Of a stretch of DNA of 56,344 nt, positions 23,681-32,195 are shown piece by piece (the first letter of the stretch is position 1; the number at the start of each line of letters is the position of its first letter). Source of the stretch: Candidatus Villigracilaceae bacterium (GTDB taxonomy: Bacteria > Chloroflexota > Anaerolineae > Anaerolineales > Villigracilaceae). Position numbers and translations under genes: made by a program. Where the stretch lies: contig JAPKMP010000022.1 of assembly GCA_026645935.1 (NCBI GenBank), positions 1-56,344 of the forward strand. The letters run 5' to 3'. The notes below the pieces were generated by a model. The model was given only the letters and a program-made list of their open reading frames with translations. It was not told the DNA's origin and did no database searches.

Positions 23681-26600
23681 TCACTTCTTGGAAAACTCCC
23701 TTAATAATTTCAGTGCTTCATCTATTCCTTCCAACAAAGGTTGTTCCAAATGTAATTGTTCTAACTCTTCGATTGCACCTTCCAAATCATTTAGAGATTC
23801 TATTGTTTCTGCACCATGTCGATAGGCACCTAGTGCCTCATCTGTTTTTTTCAAATGCAAGAAGGCTATACCAATGCCGAAGTATGCATCACTCATGCGA
23901 TTATTTAGATTCAAAGCCACCTTGAAGTTTTCAACTGCATCAGCAAAATTCTCTAGCAATGTTGCTAATTCACCACGCCTGAGGAATAAAAAGGCATCAT
24001 TTGGTTCTATCTTCGATGCTTCATCTAAATCATTTGATGCATTATGGGCATTCTTGGACAGAATATGTAGGTGAGCGCGATTGCGCCAAATATACGCACT
24101 ATTTGGTGAGGTTTCTATGGCTTTTGAATAGTATTCGATCGCCTTTGAATAATTTTTCTGTTTCTCAAACACACCTGCAAACAAATTCATAACACTAGCT
24201 TCTTCTTCAGGAGAAATCGATTTTGCAGTCTGGGCTGCTTGTTCAAACAGGGCAAGCGCTTGTTCGTAATTTTTTAATTCTAAATAAGAATTGCCTAATT
24301 CTTGAATTAGTTGGATTTCATTAATCGGATCACCGATCTCGTGAGCTATCACCCATGCTTGCTCAAAGCGGCTTATAGCTTTGTGAATTTCTTTCAAAGC
24401 TTCGAAACTTTTTCCTAATCCATGAAGGTCAAACATTTCCCATTGTTGATTGTTCAATTCTTTATGAATATTCAGAGCCTGATCGTAAAAATAAATTCCC
24501 TTGAGAGCTTCTCCTAGAAGAAGACAACACCATCCAAGTTTGCTCAGAAAAATCCCTTCATTTGGCCGATTATGAATTTCTTGAGAAATCATCAAACCTT
24601 TTTCATAACATGTAAATGCCATGTGGACTTTACCAATATTGGCATATACATTTCCTAGTCCTTCTAGATTTACATATTCCCATTCGCGGTCACCTACCTC
24701 GTGGGCAATTACCAAAGATTGCTGATAAAATTCGATAGCTTTTTGAAAATCCTGCAAATCTGCGTGAGCCATCCCAAGTTTGCTTAAATAGATACACTCA
24801 TTATGGCGATCAGCAATCTCGCGGGCAATCAGCAAGGTCTTTTCATAAAAGACGATAGCTTTTTGAATATCTCCAATCTTTTGGTGCGCAACACCAAGTC
24901 TTCCAAGGTCAAGAATCTCACCACGACGTTGATATTTGATTACTAAATCACTCAAATTCATGTCATGCGTGTACCGATTGACAATCTCACGATCTATTGC
25001 TAAACCTTGTTCATAAAGTTCAATGGCTTTCAGTGTCTCGCCTACGTTGTCGTGTGCAGCCCCCAGGCCGCTAAGAATTTTTCCTTCAGCACGGAGATCG
25101 CCGATACTGCGTGAAATCTCCAAAGCCTGTTCGTAAAGTTTGATAGCTTTAGGAAACTCCTTCAAGTTTTGATAGGCATTTCCTAGCCTAGCTAGATCGA
25201 CCAATTCACCTCGACGATCGCCAAATTTTCGGTCAATTAGTAAAGCTTGTTGGTAGGTTTCAATGGCTTTAGTAGTCTCCCCTAAACTAAGATATGCTTC
25301 ACCTAGGTTGCTGAGTGCATTTCCTTCTCCGCGATGATTATCTGTCTCACGAGCAATTGCCATTGCCTGTTCATAATACTCGATAGCTTTAGAAGTCTTG
25401 CCTAAATCTTTGTAAGCAGCGCCTAAATTATCAAGAATCGCACCTTCAGTGCGGCGGTCACCAAACTCGCGGGCAATCGTCAAAACTTGTTCGTTGAGTT
25501 CGATGGCTTTGTGTGTATCACCAAGATTTGCATAAGCGACACCTAAATTGCCGATCTGCGTTGCCTCAGCCTGACGTTCTCCTATTTCTTGACAAACTTG
25601 GGCTGCTCGTGTACCCCAGAGAATCCATTCAGCCATAAGACTACGCATGTCCCAATATTCCGCTAGCGAGATGGCAAGTTGAATGATGATAATGCGAGCG
25701 AGATCAGGATCTGGCAGCTTCAAACCCTTTCCCTTTGTGTAAGTGACCCATGCCCGCTCCAGTAATGAACGCCACTGAGAACGACTAAGATCTGTATTAC
25801 GCCTTTCACTAGCTGAATCATCATCAGTTTCAACAACTTTCGCATATGATTGCGAATGGTGTCTCAGGGCTAATTCTTGTTCTCCAGATTTTCGAAGCAA
25901 ACGATGTGCATGTTCCCATAAGAGTAAATGCATGCGATATCGCATCTGCTCTCCATCGACTTGTTCAACTTCCAAGAGACCCCTGCGCGTCAGGTAGCTA
26001 AGCGTTTTCTGCGCGTTTTCCAAGCTAACATTCAGTTCATCGTGAAAGCTTTTTACTTTATGTATGTTGATTCCTGTCCATATCCATGCGGCATCTTGGG
26101 AGTAAAAAGGATCGCTTGGCGCTAATGCTCCAAGCCAAGAAAAACGTTTTTGTGTTAATTCATCTAAAATGTCGGTGCTGATCTTGAATGTAAGAAATAA
26201 GCTCTGTTCTCTTATTTTTGGATCGTCGAAATCAAGGCGTTCTGTACCTTGTACTTGAATTAGCGCAGCAAGAATCCTGTCCCATGTGTCATCCAAGCTA
26301 ACTTGTTTGGCAGCCAGTTGCACAGCGAGCGCATGCCAACCCAACCTTGTCATAACTGGTTTAATAGAATTTTCCCAAACTTTATCAGCCACCTCCCCTG
26401 AAATATTCCCAACCAACATTCGAGCTTCCACTTCTGTCAAGGCATCAACATCAATACGATTATTTTTACCTACGCCCAACCGAGTCATTAATTCGCGGTC
26501 ACGTGATGTAAGCAAAAGAGCACATTGATTGGTTCTTACAGAAAGAAAGAGTGTTGCTGCCTCTTCAAACCAAATATCGTCAATGATTAATAGTCGTTTC

Positions 26601-27562
26601 TGTTCTGACAACTGTTTTCGCACTTCTTCCGCTTTATTGGTTGGATTTGGAAACTGTCGCGGATCGGTCTGCAAAGCAATTAGCCAATCGCTGAGGTATG
26701 GGTCGGCAGATTCAATATCTCGAGCATCGGGTCCAAGTGAGGCCCATAGCAATCCGTCTGGAAATGTGACTCGTAGATCGGAATCATTTGCAACCGCCTG
26801 CGCGAGTATAGTCTTTCCAACACCTCCAATACCGAGTAACGCTGTGATAGCAACAGTGCGCCCGCCACCCATACCAACATCCATACCTAACGCAGCTTTG
26901 ATTTGTTTCAATAATTCTTCACGTGAGACGTAAAAATCTGGAAGTGTGCGCGGAACTGTTGGATCTATTTTCACTGCTTGTGAATAAGCAGTTTGCGGCT
27001 GGATAATTTCTGAAATGAAATCAATTTTGCTTTCAATCCGTGCAGTTCGCTCATCAATTCGCTCTGTGCGCATGTCAGTTCGCAGGGTTGCAAGTTTCGT
27101 GACAATATCCCCAAAGCCTTCTACATTGAGTAATTGTATGCGCAGACAATTGAGATAAATTCCCACCCCTTCTCGCAATTCGGCGGGTGTAAATTTCCCT
27201 CTCCAATCATCATCAATTATTTTTTTGAGATCGTGAGCAAGAAACTCTTCATCTAGGTGTTCTGGAAGACTGGCAAGAGCTTTCTGAAACAAATCATTAT
27301 CAAAGAGTGGAAAACTGGTAACGGCTTGAATTAGTTCATCGCTTTTCAATTGTCTTCGAGCTTCGAAGCGAAAATTGCTTTCTGCTTTTTGTGTAGCATC
27401 TAACAATTCGCCATGAAGTCTTGGTTGATTCAAAAAATTATCTAGTTGATCGCGAAATGACCCAATTGCAGATTTTGTAACAGCATCTACAGGTTTGGGT
27501 AGTAAGCTCGGTAAAAAATCTAGAAGAAACCCAGCAATTTGTTCGGAAGGAGATTTAGCCAT
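23681..27562 (-). CDS. NB-ARC STAND ATPase with long TPR array
   Basis: A 1293 aa protein. The N-terminal ~190 residues are helical with a run 'DMRTERIDERTARIESKIDF' and no effector domain I recognise. The NB-ARC follows: Walker A 'GIGGVGKTILAQAVAND' (~residue 240), Walker B 'KRLLIIDDIWFEE', 'ALLLTSRDRELM' and a GLPL-like 'WHALAVQLAAKQV', then winged-helix elements. From ~residue 650 to the end there are about 14 TPR units of ~40 residues with recurring 'GNLGVAYANLGDTHKAIE' patterns. STAND ATPases of this shape sense ligands with the repeat domain and often act in phage defence, where an N-terminal effector kills the cell. The gene is AT-rich and bracketed by direct repeats. Confidence 0.85.
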   Translation of the reverse strand: MAKSPSEQIAGFLLDFLPSLLPKPVDAVTKSAIGSFRDQLDNFLNQPRLHGELLDATQKAESNFRFEARRQLKSDELIQAVTSFPLFDNDLFQKALASLPEHLDEEFLAHDLKKIIDDDWRGKFTPAELREGVGIYLNCLRIQLLNVEGFGDIVTKLATLRTDMRTERIDERTARIESKIDFISEIIQPQTAYSQAVKIDPTVPRTLPDFYVSREELLKQIKAALGMDVGMGGGRTVAITALLGIGGVGKTILAQAVANDSDLRVTFPDGLLWASLGPDARDIESADPYLSDWLIALQTDPRQFPNPTNKAEEVRKQLSEQKRLLIIDDIWFEEAATLFLSVRTNQCALLLTSRDRELMTRLGVGKNNRIDVDALTEVEARMLVGNISGEVADKVWENSIKPVMTRLGWHALAVQLAAKQVSLDDTWDRILAALIQVQGTERLDFDDPKIREQSLFLTFKISTDILDELTQKRFSWLGALAPSDPFYSQDAAWIWTGINIHKVKSFHDELNVSLENAQKTLSYLTRRGLLEVEQVDGEQMRYRMHLLLWEHAHRLLRKSGEQELALRHHSQSYAKVVETDDDSASERRNTDLSRSQWRSLLERAWVTYTKGKGLKLPDPDLARIIIIQLAISLAEYWDMRSLMAEWILWGTRAAQVCQEIGERQAEATQIGNLGVAYANLGDTHKAIELNEQVLTIAREFGDRRTEGAILDNLGAAYKDLGKTSKAIEYYEQAMAIARETDNHRGEGNALSNLGEAYLSLGETTKAIETYQQALLIDRKFGDRRGELVDLARLGNAYQNLKEFPKAIKLYEQALEISRSIGDLRAEGKILSGLGAAHDNVGETLKAIELYEQGLAIDREIVNRYTHDMNLSDLVIKYQRRGEILDLGRLGVAHQKIGDIQKAIVFYEKTLLIAREIADRHNECIYLSKLGMAHADLQDFQKAIEFYQQSLVIAHEVGDREWEYVNLEGLGNVYANIGKVHMAFTCYEKGLMISQEIHNRPNEGIFLSKLGWCCLLLGEALKGIYFYDQALNIHKELNNQQWEMFDLHGLGKSFEALKEIHKAISRFEQAWVIAHEIGDPINEIQLIQELGNSYLELKNYEQALALFEQAAQTAKSISPEEEASVMNLFAGVFEKQKNYSKAIEYYSKAIETSPNSAYIWRNRAHLHILSKNAHNASNDLDEASKIEPNDAFLFLRRGELATLLENFADAVENFKVALNLNNRMSDAYFGIGIAFLHLKKTDEALGAYRHGAETIESLNDLEGAIEELEQLHLEQPLLEGIDEALKLLREFSKK

Positions 27563-27597
27563 AACCACTCACAATTGGCGATGATAGCAATATTTTA

Positions 27598-27640
27598 CCC
27601 CGTGCGGGCTAACAGCGTAGCACAAAGCCCCTCGAAACCG
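27598..27640. repeat. Right direct repeat flanking the NB-ARC gene
   Basis: Partner of 23504-23545: 'CCCCGTGCGGGCTA', 'CAGCGTAGCAC', 'CCTCGAAAC' in the same order and orientation, roughly three quarters identical by eye. Confidence 0.75.
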
Positions 27641-27649
27641 AACCAACCT

Positions 27650-27676
27650 CCCCCGTAGCCCGAAGCGGGGGTTTTT
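27650..27676 (+). terminator. Orphan terminator-like hairpin
   Basis: 'CCCCCG' (27650-27655) pairs with 'CGGGGG' (27666-27671) and is followed by five Ts. No plus-strand gene ends upstream, so it may be a relic of a lost gene or a repeat. Confidence 0.55.
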
Positions 27677-27739
27677 CATCTCCAAAAAGAATCAGTCTGC
27701 GTTCATCTGCGCGCTTCGCGGTCAGCGTCCCATTAAACC

Positions 27740-27776
27740 TTCGTGCCCCTTAGTGACCCTTCGTGGTATAAAAATT
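27740..27776. repeat. Half copy of the CCTTCGTG repeat
   Basis: 'CCTTCGTGCCCCTTAGTGAC' and 'CCTTCGTGGTATAAAAATTC' resemble one arm of the hairpin repeats at 1927-2043 and 2470-2552. The rest of the 27563-27874 gap holds the flanking repeat, an orphan hairpin and the ettA upstream region. Confidence 0.6.
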
Positions 27777-27874
27777 CATCCCTCACCCTTCATCATTCAT
27801 CCTTCCCCCTTCATCTGATACAATACGCCCGCTTTACTAATCTCTAATCATCTAATCTCTACTCACTGGTAACT

Positions 27875-29581
27875 ATGGCAAACGAAACCACCCAAGTCAT
27901 CTACTCCATGAACAAAGTGGGACGCATCGTCCCGCCCAACAAACAAATCCTGCGCGACATCTCCCTCGGCTTCTACCTCGGCGCAAAGATCGGCGTGCTC
28001 GGTCTTAACGGCGCGGGCAAATCCACCTTACTGCGCATCATGGCAGGCGTGGACAAAGACTACATCGGCGAGATCTCCCGCGCAGCGTCCAAAGGCTACA
28101 CCGTCGGCTTGCTCGAGCAGGAACCCAAACTCGACGAAAGCAAGACCGTGATGGAAGTCGTCAAAGAAGCGGTGCAGCCCATCGTCGAAATGCTCGCGCG
28201 CTTCGATGAGGTTAACGCCAAGTTCGCCGAACCCGACGCCGACTTCGATGCCCTCGTCGCCGAACAAGCCAAACTGCAGGAACAGCTTGACAAGCACGAC
28301 GCCTGGAACCTCGAAAGCCGCCTCGAACTCGCCATGGACGCCCTGCGCTGCCCGCCGTCGGATACGCCCATCAACGTCTGCTCAGGCGGAGAAAAGCGCC
28401 GCGTCGCCCTCACCCGACTCCTGCTCACCGAACCCGACATTCTCCTACTCGACGAACCCACCAACCACCTCGACGCCGAATCCGTGGCGTGGCTCGAACA
28501 TCACCTGCGCGACTACAAAGGCACCGTCATCGCCGTCACCCATGACCGCTACTTCCTCGATAACGTCGCAGGCTGGATCCTCGAACTCGACCGCGGCTAC
28601 GGCATCCCGTACAAGGGCAACTACTCCTCGTGGCTCGAACAAAAAGAAGAACGCATCCGCCTCGAAGAGAAAGCCGAATCCAAACGTCAGAAGACCCTCC
28701 AGCGCGAACTCGAATGGATTCGCATGTCGCCCAAAGCGCGTCAATCCAAGGGACAGGCCCGCGTCAGCGCCTACGAAAAATTGCTCAACCAGGAAGCCGA
28801 AGCACGCCGCGAAGAACTGGATATCTACATCCCGCCCGGACCGCGCCTCGGTGACGTCGTCTTCGAATTTGACAAGGTGACTAAGTCTTACGCCAGCCCC
28901 GTCAGCAATGGTGACGGGGGCGACCGCCTCATTCTTGACGAGTTTTCTGCTTCTGTTCCCCCAGGCAGTATCATCGGGATAGTGGGTCCCAACGGCGCAG
29001 GCAAGACCACCCTGCTCAAGATGATCACAGGACAGGAAAAACCCGACAGCGGCACAGTCAAGATCGGCGAGACCGTCAAACTCTCGTATGTGGACCAGAA
29101 CCGCACCCTCGACCCCGAGAAGACCGTCTACGAAGAGATTTCGCAAGGCGCCGACTTCCTCGAACTCGGCAAACGCAAAGTCAACTCACGCGCCTACTGC
29201 GCCTCCTTCAACTTCCAGGGCTCCGACCAGCAAAAGAAGGTCGGCATCCTCTCGGGCGGTGAACGCAACCGTGTCCATCTCGCCAAGACCCTCACCGAAG
29301 GCGCCAACGTCATCCTGCTCGACGAACCCACCAACGATCTCGACGTCAACACCCTGCGCGCCCTCGAAGAAGCCATCGAAGAATTTGCAGGCGTCGCCCT
29401 CGTCGTCAGCCACGACCGCTGGTTCCTCGACCGCATCTGCACCCACATTGTTGTGTTTGAGGGGGATTCACAAGCCAAAATGTACATCGGCAACTGGTCA
29501 GACTACGAAACAATGATGACAGAGAAATTTGGGAAAGACTTAACTCCGCATCGGGTGAAGTATAGGACGATGAAGAGATAA
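27875..29581 (+). CDS. ettA: ABC-F ATPase EttA, translational throttle
   Basis: A 568 aa ABC-F protein that binds the ribosomal E site and gates translation according to ATP/ADP. Two ATPase modules are visible: 'VLGLNGAGKSTLLRIMAGV' with 'VCSGGEKRRVALTRLLL' and 'DILLLDEPTNHLDAESVAWLE', then 'IVGPNGAGKTTLLKMITG' with 'ILSGGERNRVHLAKTL' and 'VILLDEPTNDLDVNTLRALEEA'. The arm and linker lie between. The C-terminus 'NWSDYETMMTEKFG' / 'PHRVKYRTMKR' is the family's usual end. At least three, probably four, diverged copies of this 3' end follow at 32768, 33577, 34989 and 35164. Confidence 0.95.
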   Translation: MANETTQVIYSMNKVGRIVPPNKQILRDISLGFYLGAKIGVLGLNGAGKSTLLRIMAGVDKDYIGEISRAASKGYTVGLLEQEPKLDESKTVMEVVKEAVQPIVEMLARFDEVNAKFAEPDADFDALVAEQAKLQEQLDKHDAWNLESRLELAMDALRCPPSDTPINVCSGGEKRRVALTRLLLTEPDILLLDEPTNHLDAESVAWLEHHLRDYKGTVIAVTHDRYFLDNVAGWILELDRGYGIPYKGNYSSWLEQKEERIRLEEKAESKRQKTLQRELEWIRMSPKARQSKGQARVSAYEKLLNQEAEARREELDIYIPPGPRLGDVVFEFDKVTKSYASPVSNGDGGDRLILDEFSASVPPGSIIGIVGPNGAGKTTLLKMITGQEKPDSGTVKIGETVKLSYVDQNRTLDPEKTVYEEISQGADFLELGKRKVNSRAYCASFNFQGSDQQKKVGILSGGERNRVHLAKTLTEGANVILLDEPTNDLDVNTLRALEEAIEEFAGVALVVSHDRWFLDRICTHIVVFEGDSQAKMYIGNWSDYETMMTEKFGKDLTPHRVKYRTMKR

Positions 29582-29591
29582 CCATCATTCC

Positions 29592-29685
29592 GTCATTGCG
29601 AGACGGCGTTCTTCCGTCGAAGCAATCTCCTCGTCGATTCGGGGATTGCTTCGGGCAAAGAGCAAGAGCGCCCTCGCAATGACAT
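29592..29685. repeat. MITE-like repeat, GTCATTGCGAG family (copy 1)
   Basis: Ends are perfect inverted repeats 'GTCATTGCGAG' / 'CTCGCAATGAC'. The interior has 'GAAGCAATCTCC' and 'GGGGATTGCTTCGGGC', which pair with each other. It starts ten bases after the ettA stop. Other copies: 32868-32993, 35082-35159, 48193-48293, 51270-51350. Confidence 0.9.
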
Positions 29686-29696
29686 ATATTTTGCCC

Positions 29697-29723
29697 TTGA
29701 CACCTAGCAATACTAGGTATAAA
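29697..29723 (+). promoter_or_regulatory. PadR promoter with palindromic operator as spacer
   Basis: -35 TTGACA (29697-29702), -10-like TATAAA (29718-29723). The 15-base spacer is the palindrome 'CCTAG' CAATA 'CTAGG'; an overlapping 'ATAC' TAG 'GTAT' also fits the usual PadR half-sites. A repressor bound here would block the promoter directly. Confidence 0.75.
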
Positions 29724-29732
29724 CTCTAATAC

Positions 29733-30050
29733 ATGAACAATGAAACCCTGAAAGGTCATCTTGATTTTCTTCTGCTCTCTATCCTTGCAAATGGCGCGGC
29801 GCATGGCTACGCCGTGATCGAATCTCTGCGCCAGCGCAGCGGCGGTCACTTTGACCTGCCCGAAGGTACTATTTATCCTGCGCTTCATCGTTTGGAAGAG
29901 CAAGGCTTGCTCAAAAGCCGTTGGGATGAAACTGCTCCGCGCCGCCGAAAAGTCTATTCACTGACGGCGAAGGGACAGCAATCTTTGTCGAAGCGCCAGG
30001 CGGAATGGCTGGCGTTCTCCAAAGCGATCAACGCAACGGCGGGGATTTGA
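29733..30050 (+). CDS. PadR-family transcriptional regulator
   Basis: A 105 aa PadR winged-helix protein: 'GHLDFLLLSILANGAAHGYAVIESLRQRSGG', 'LPEGTIYPALHRLEEQGLLKSRWDE', 'RRRKVYSLTAKGQQSLSKRQAEW'. PadR proteins are ligand- or partner-responsive repressors. The stop is one base before the next ATG, so it is co-translated with a HAAS-domain membrane protein, a common PadR partner. The palindromic promoter upstream suggests autorepression. Confidence 0.93.
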   Translation: MNNETLKGHLDFLLLSILANGAAHGYAVIESLRQRSGGHFDLPEGTIYPALHRLEEQGLLKSRWDETAPRRRKVYSLTAKGQQSLSKRQAEWLAFSKAINATAGI

Positions 30051-30051
30051 T

Positions 30052-30585
30052 ATGAATACTATTGCATCCTATCTAAAATCCCTCGAACGCGAGATGAAAA
30101 AGAACGGCACATTTCATCCAGACACACTGGCAGAGATCGAGAGCCACTTAATGGAATCGGTGGAGGGGAATCTCCGTCGTGGACTGAATCAGGCTGAGGC
30201 GGAGGAGGAGGCGTTACAAAGGTTCGGTTCGATCAAGGTCGTTCTATCTTCATTCAATAAAGAAAGGTTTACTGTCATGCAAAAAATTCTGATTGGGATC
30301 GCGGCAATTGCGGGCTTGTTCTCTCTGTATGTGGATACCCGACCAAACTGGGATGATACGGGTGTTCTTGCAATGGGAATTCTTTTTGTGTGCGGACTGC
30401 TGGCATTGATCGGATTTCAGCGCCCGTGGCTGTTGGCTCTCGTCGTCGGTGTGTGGATTCCGCTGCACGGGATTCTCATCGCCCGCAATTATGGCTCGAT
30501 CATCGCGCTCATCATCGCCTTCATCGGTGCGTATGCGGGTTGGGTAGTCCGTGCGGGGTTCAATAGATTTCGCCATTCTGCATGA
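30052..30585 (+). CDS. HAAS/permease-prefix-domain membrane protein
   Basis: A 177 aa protein. The N-terminal ~75 residues form a HAAS/permease-prefix-like helical domain ('YLKSLEREMKKNGTF', 'EIESHLMESVEGNLRRGLNQAEAEEEALQRFGS'), and the rest has four membrane segments from 'MQKILIGIAAIAGLFSLYV' to 'IIALIIAFIGAYAGWVVRAG'. HAAS proteins encoded with PadR are thought to relay membrane or peptide stress to the regulator. The detailed role here is unknown. A terminator follows 37 bp after the stop. Confidence 0.83.
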   Translation: MNTIASYLKSLEREMKKNGTFHPDTLAEIESHLMESVEGNLRRGLNQAEAEEEALQRFGSIKVVLSSFNKERFTVMQKILIGIAAIAGLFSLYVDTRPNWDDTGVLAMGILFVCGLLALIGFQRPWLLALVVGVWIPLHGILIARNYGSIIALIIAFIGAYAGWVVRAGFNRFRHSA

Positions 30586-30621
30586 CGAAATTTTGGTGCA
30601 AGCATCCTCTCTAATGGAACA

Positions 30622-30656
30622 AAAGTGACGGTCACCTCGCAGGTGGCTGTCACTTT
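30622..30656. terminator. Terminator between convergent genes
   Basis: 'AAAGTGAC' (30622-30629) pairs with 'GTCACTTT' (30649-30656), with an inner 'CACCT'/'AGGTG' stem. It serves the PadR unit and the aldo-keto reductase gene. Confidence 0.85.
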
Positions 30657-30657
30657 A

Positions 30658-31620
30658 TTACTTCCTCCACGCCATCGTTGCCTGACTCAGCCTCTGCACT
30701 TCCTCCGCCGTCAACGAAAACGTCAATGCCTCCGCATTATCCGCCGCTTGTTTCCCATTCTTTGCCCCAGGGATTGGAAGCACAGCGGGATTCTCGATCA
30801 ACCACCGGAGCGCCACCTGACTCGGCGTCTTCGAATATTTTTCACCGATCTCGCGCAGAAGTTTGATCACAGGCTGCATTTCCTCCATTGCTTTGCGGCT
30901 GTATTGCGGGAGAATGCGCCTGAACAACCCACCCGCCCGGTTCTGTGCGGAATACTTTCCCGTCAACCTGCCCCCCGCCAGCGGCGTCTGCGCGATCAGT
31001 GTGATTCCCAACTCGCGGCAGGCCTCCAAAACGCCATCCACCTCAGGCTTGCGATTCAGGAGCGAATATTCCACCTGATTCGACGCCAGCGGGATGCCCC
31101 GTTTGGCAAGCGCGGCGTGCGCCTCCCGCAGCTGCTCCGCCGAATAATTGCTCACCCCCACCGCCTTGACCTTCCCCGCCTCGACCACATTCGCAAGTTG
31201 ATCCATCAGTTTCGGGATGGATATCTTCGGCATGGGATAGTGGTGCTGATATAACTCGATGTACTCCCGCCCCAAACGCTTCAAACTCGCCTCAAGTTGC
31301 TTCGGTAGTTCTTCCTCCTTCATGGAAAACCCGCCTGGAAATTTCGTGGCGATGATGACATCTTTCCCGCGCGCCAGCTCACCGAGACGAAGTTCCGCCG
31401 CGCCGTTGCTGTACATCGCGGCAGTGTCGAACAGATTCACGCCCGCCTCGAGGCTAAACTCAAGAGCGCGCTTCTCCTCTTCAAATCCGTGTGCGCCGCC
31501 GTAGGCTGTTTTGGCAGGGTGCAGACGCGCCAAACCTTTTGCATCACCCCACGTCATCGCGCCCACGCCCAAGCGCGGCACGCGCAGATTGCTTTTCCCT
31601 AAAAATGTTTTGTGTTCCAT
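30658..31620 (-). CDS. Aldo/keto reductase
   Basis: A 320 aa NADPH-dependent TIM-barrel oxidoreductase. The catalytic tetrad is in place: Asp and Tyr in 'LFDTAAMYSNGAAE', Lys in 'VIIATKFPG', His in 'ELYQHHYP'. Cofactor-binding segments 'VGVSNYSAEQL', 'NQVEYSLLNR', 'LIAQTPLAGGRLTGKY' and 'IPGAKNGKQAADNA' follow. The substrate is unknown. It lies downstream of a broken PPOX-type gene on the same strand and probably belonged to the unit controlled by the divergent TetR regulator at 32196. Confidence 0.92.
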   Translation of the reverse strand: MEHKTFLGKSNLRVPRLGVGAMTWGDAKGLARLHPAKTAYGGAHGFEEEKRALEFSLEAGVNLFDTAAMYSNGAAELRLGELARGKDVIIATKFPGGFSMKEEELPKQLEASLKRLGREYIELYQHHYPMPKISIPKLMDQLANVVEAGKVKAVGVSNYSAEQLREAHAALAKRGIPLASNQVEYSLLNRKPEVDGVLEACRELGITLIAQTPLAGGRLTGKYSAQNRAGGLFRRILPQYSRKAMEEMQPVIKLLREIGEKYSKTPSQVALRWLIENPAVLPIPGAKNGKQAADNAEALTFSLTAEEVQRLSQATMAWRK

Positions 31621-31662
31621 ATCAACCTTCTTTCTCCATACATTGTTCCTCGCCGACTGAAA

Positions 31663-32087
31663 TCAAACAGTTCTGCCAGTCCATGGACCCACTCCCTCGA
31701 TTCGCTTGACCTTCACGCGTGTAATAAACCCTCGCGGCGGATTGTCCATCGGCGGGAACTTCACCCCAGGTCCGATGTAGACCTCAGCCAATTTCTGCAA
31801 CAACTCGGGCGCTCCGCCTTCTTCGATCTGCGCCTCGCCATAAAGCACGGCATACTCGGTCAACCCCATGGCGCTCTTCGTACTTGCTTGAGGCGAGATT
31901 ACCACGCGCGGATCGCGGCGGATATTCTTGACCTTGCGGTTTTCGGGCAGGTGCGCCGCAACGATGTCGTCTCCGTCGAGCCCGATCCAGACAAGAGTGA
32001 GTTGCGGACTGCCATCTCGATGAGCGTGACCAAATGAGCGGGTGTTCCCGATTCGATGAGTTTCCTAACCTCTTGCGGTATTTTCAT
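31663..32087 (-). pseudogene. PPOX-class flavin/F420-type oxidoreductase, single frameshift
   Basis: The first ~22 codons from ATG 32087 ('KIPQEVRKLIESGTPAHLVTL') are followed in another frame by 'RDGSPQLTLVWIGLDGDD', 'AHLPENRKVKNIRRDPRVVI' and 'YIGPGVKFPP', the normal order of a PPOX-class (pyridoxamine-oxidase-like, deazaflavin or FMN) enzyme of ~141 aa. One base is missing near 32022, between 'LVTL' and 'RDGSP'. This is either a recent inactivating deletion or an assembly error, since the rest of both frames is clean. AAGGAG precedes the start. Confidence 0.85.
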
Positions 32088-32125
32088 GTGAAGGATCTCC
32101 TTGTAAAATATCGTGAAATATGCTA

Positions 32126-32178
32126 CGATACAGACCTGTATCGAATTAACTCAAGTATACGATACAGACTTGTATCGT
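32126..32178. promoter_or_regulatory. Twin TetR operators
   Basis: Two copies of the palindrome 'CGATACAGACYTGTATCG' at 32126-32143 and 32160-32177, spaced 34 bp start to start, in the divergent region between the PPOX gene and the TetR gene. They are almost certainly the binding sites of the adjacent TetR regulator, controlling both directions. Confidence 0.85.
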
Positions 32179-32195
32179 GTCAAGAGGAAATACCG

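Noticed and set aside
24600-25560. Regular ~120-bp periodicity that could suggest a CRISPR or DNA tandem repeat
   Set aside because: The period equals 40 codons and encodes TPR units of the NB-ARC protein; the DNA copies are too diverged for a CRISPR array and no cas genes are present.
28206-28880. Long plus- and minus-strand frames inside ettA
   Set aside because: They are shadows of the high-GC-third-position ettA coding sequence; compositions rich in S/T/P/R and no family resemblance.
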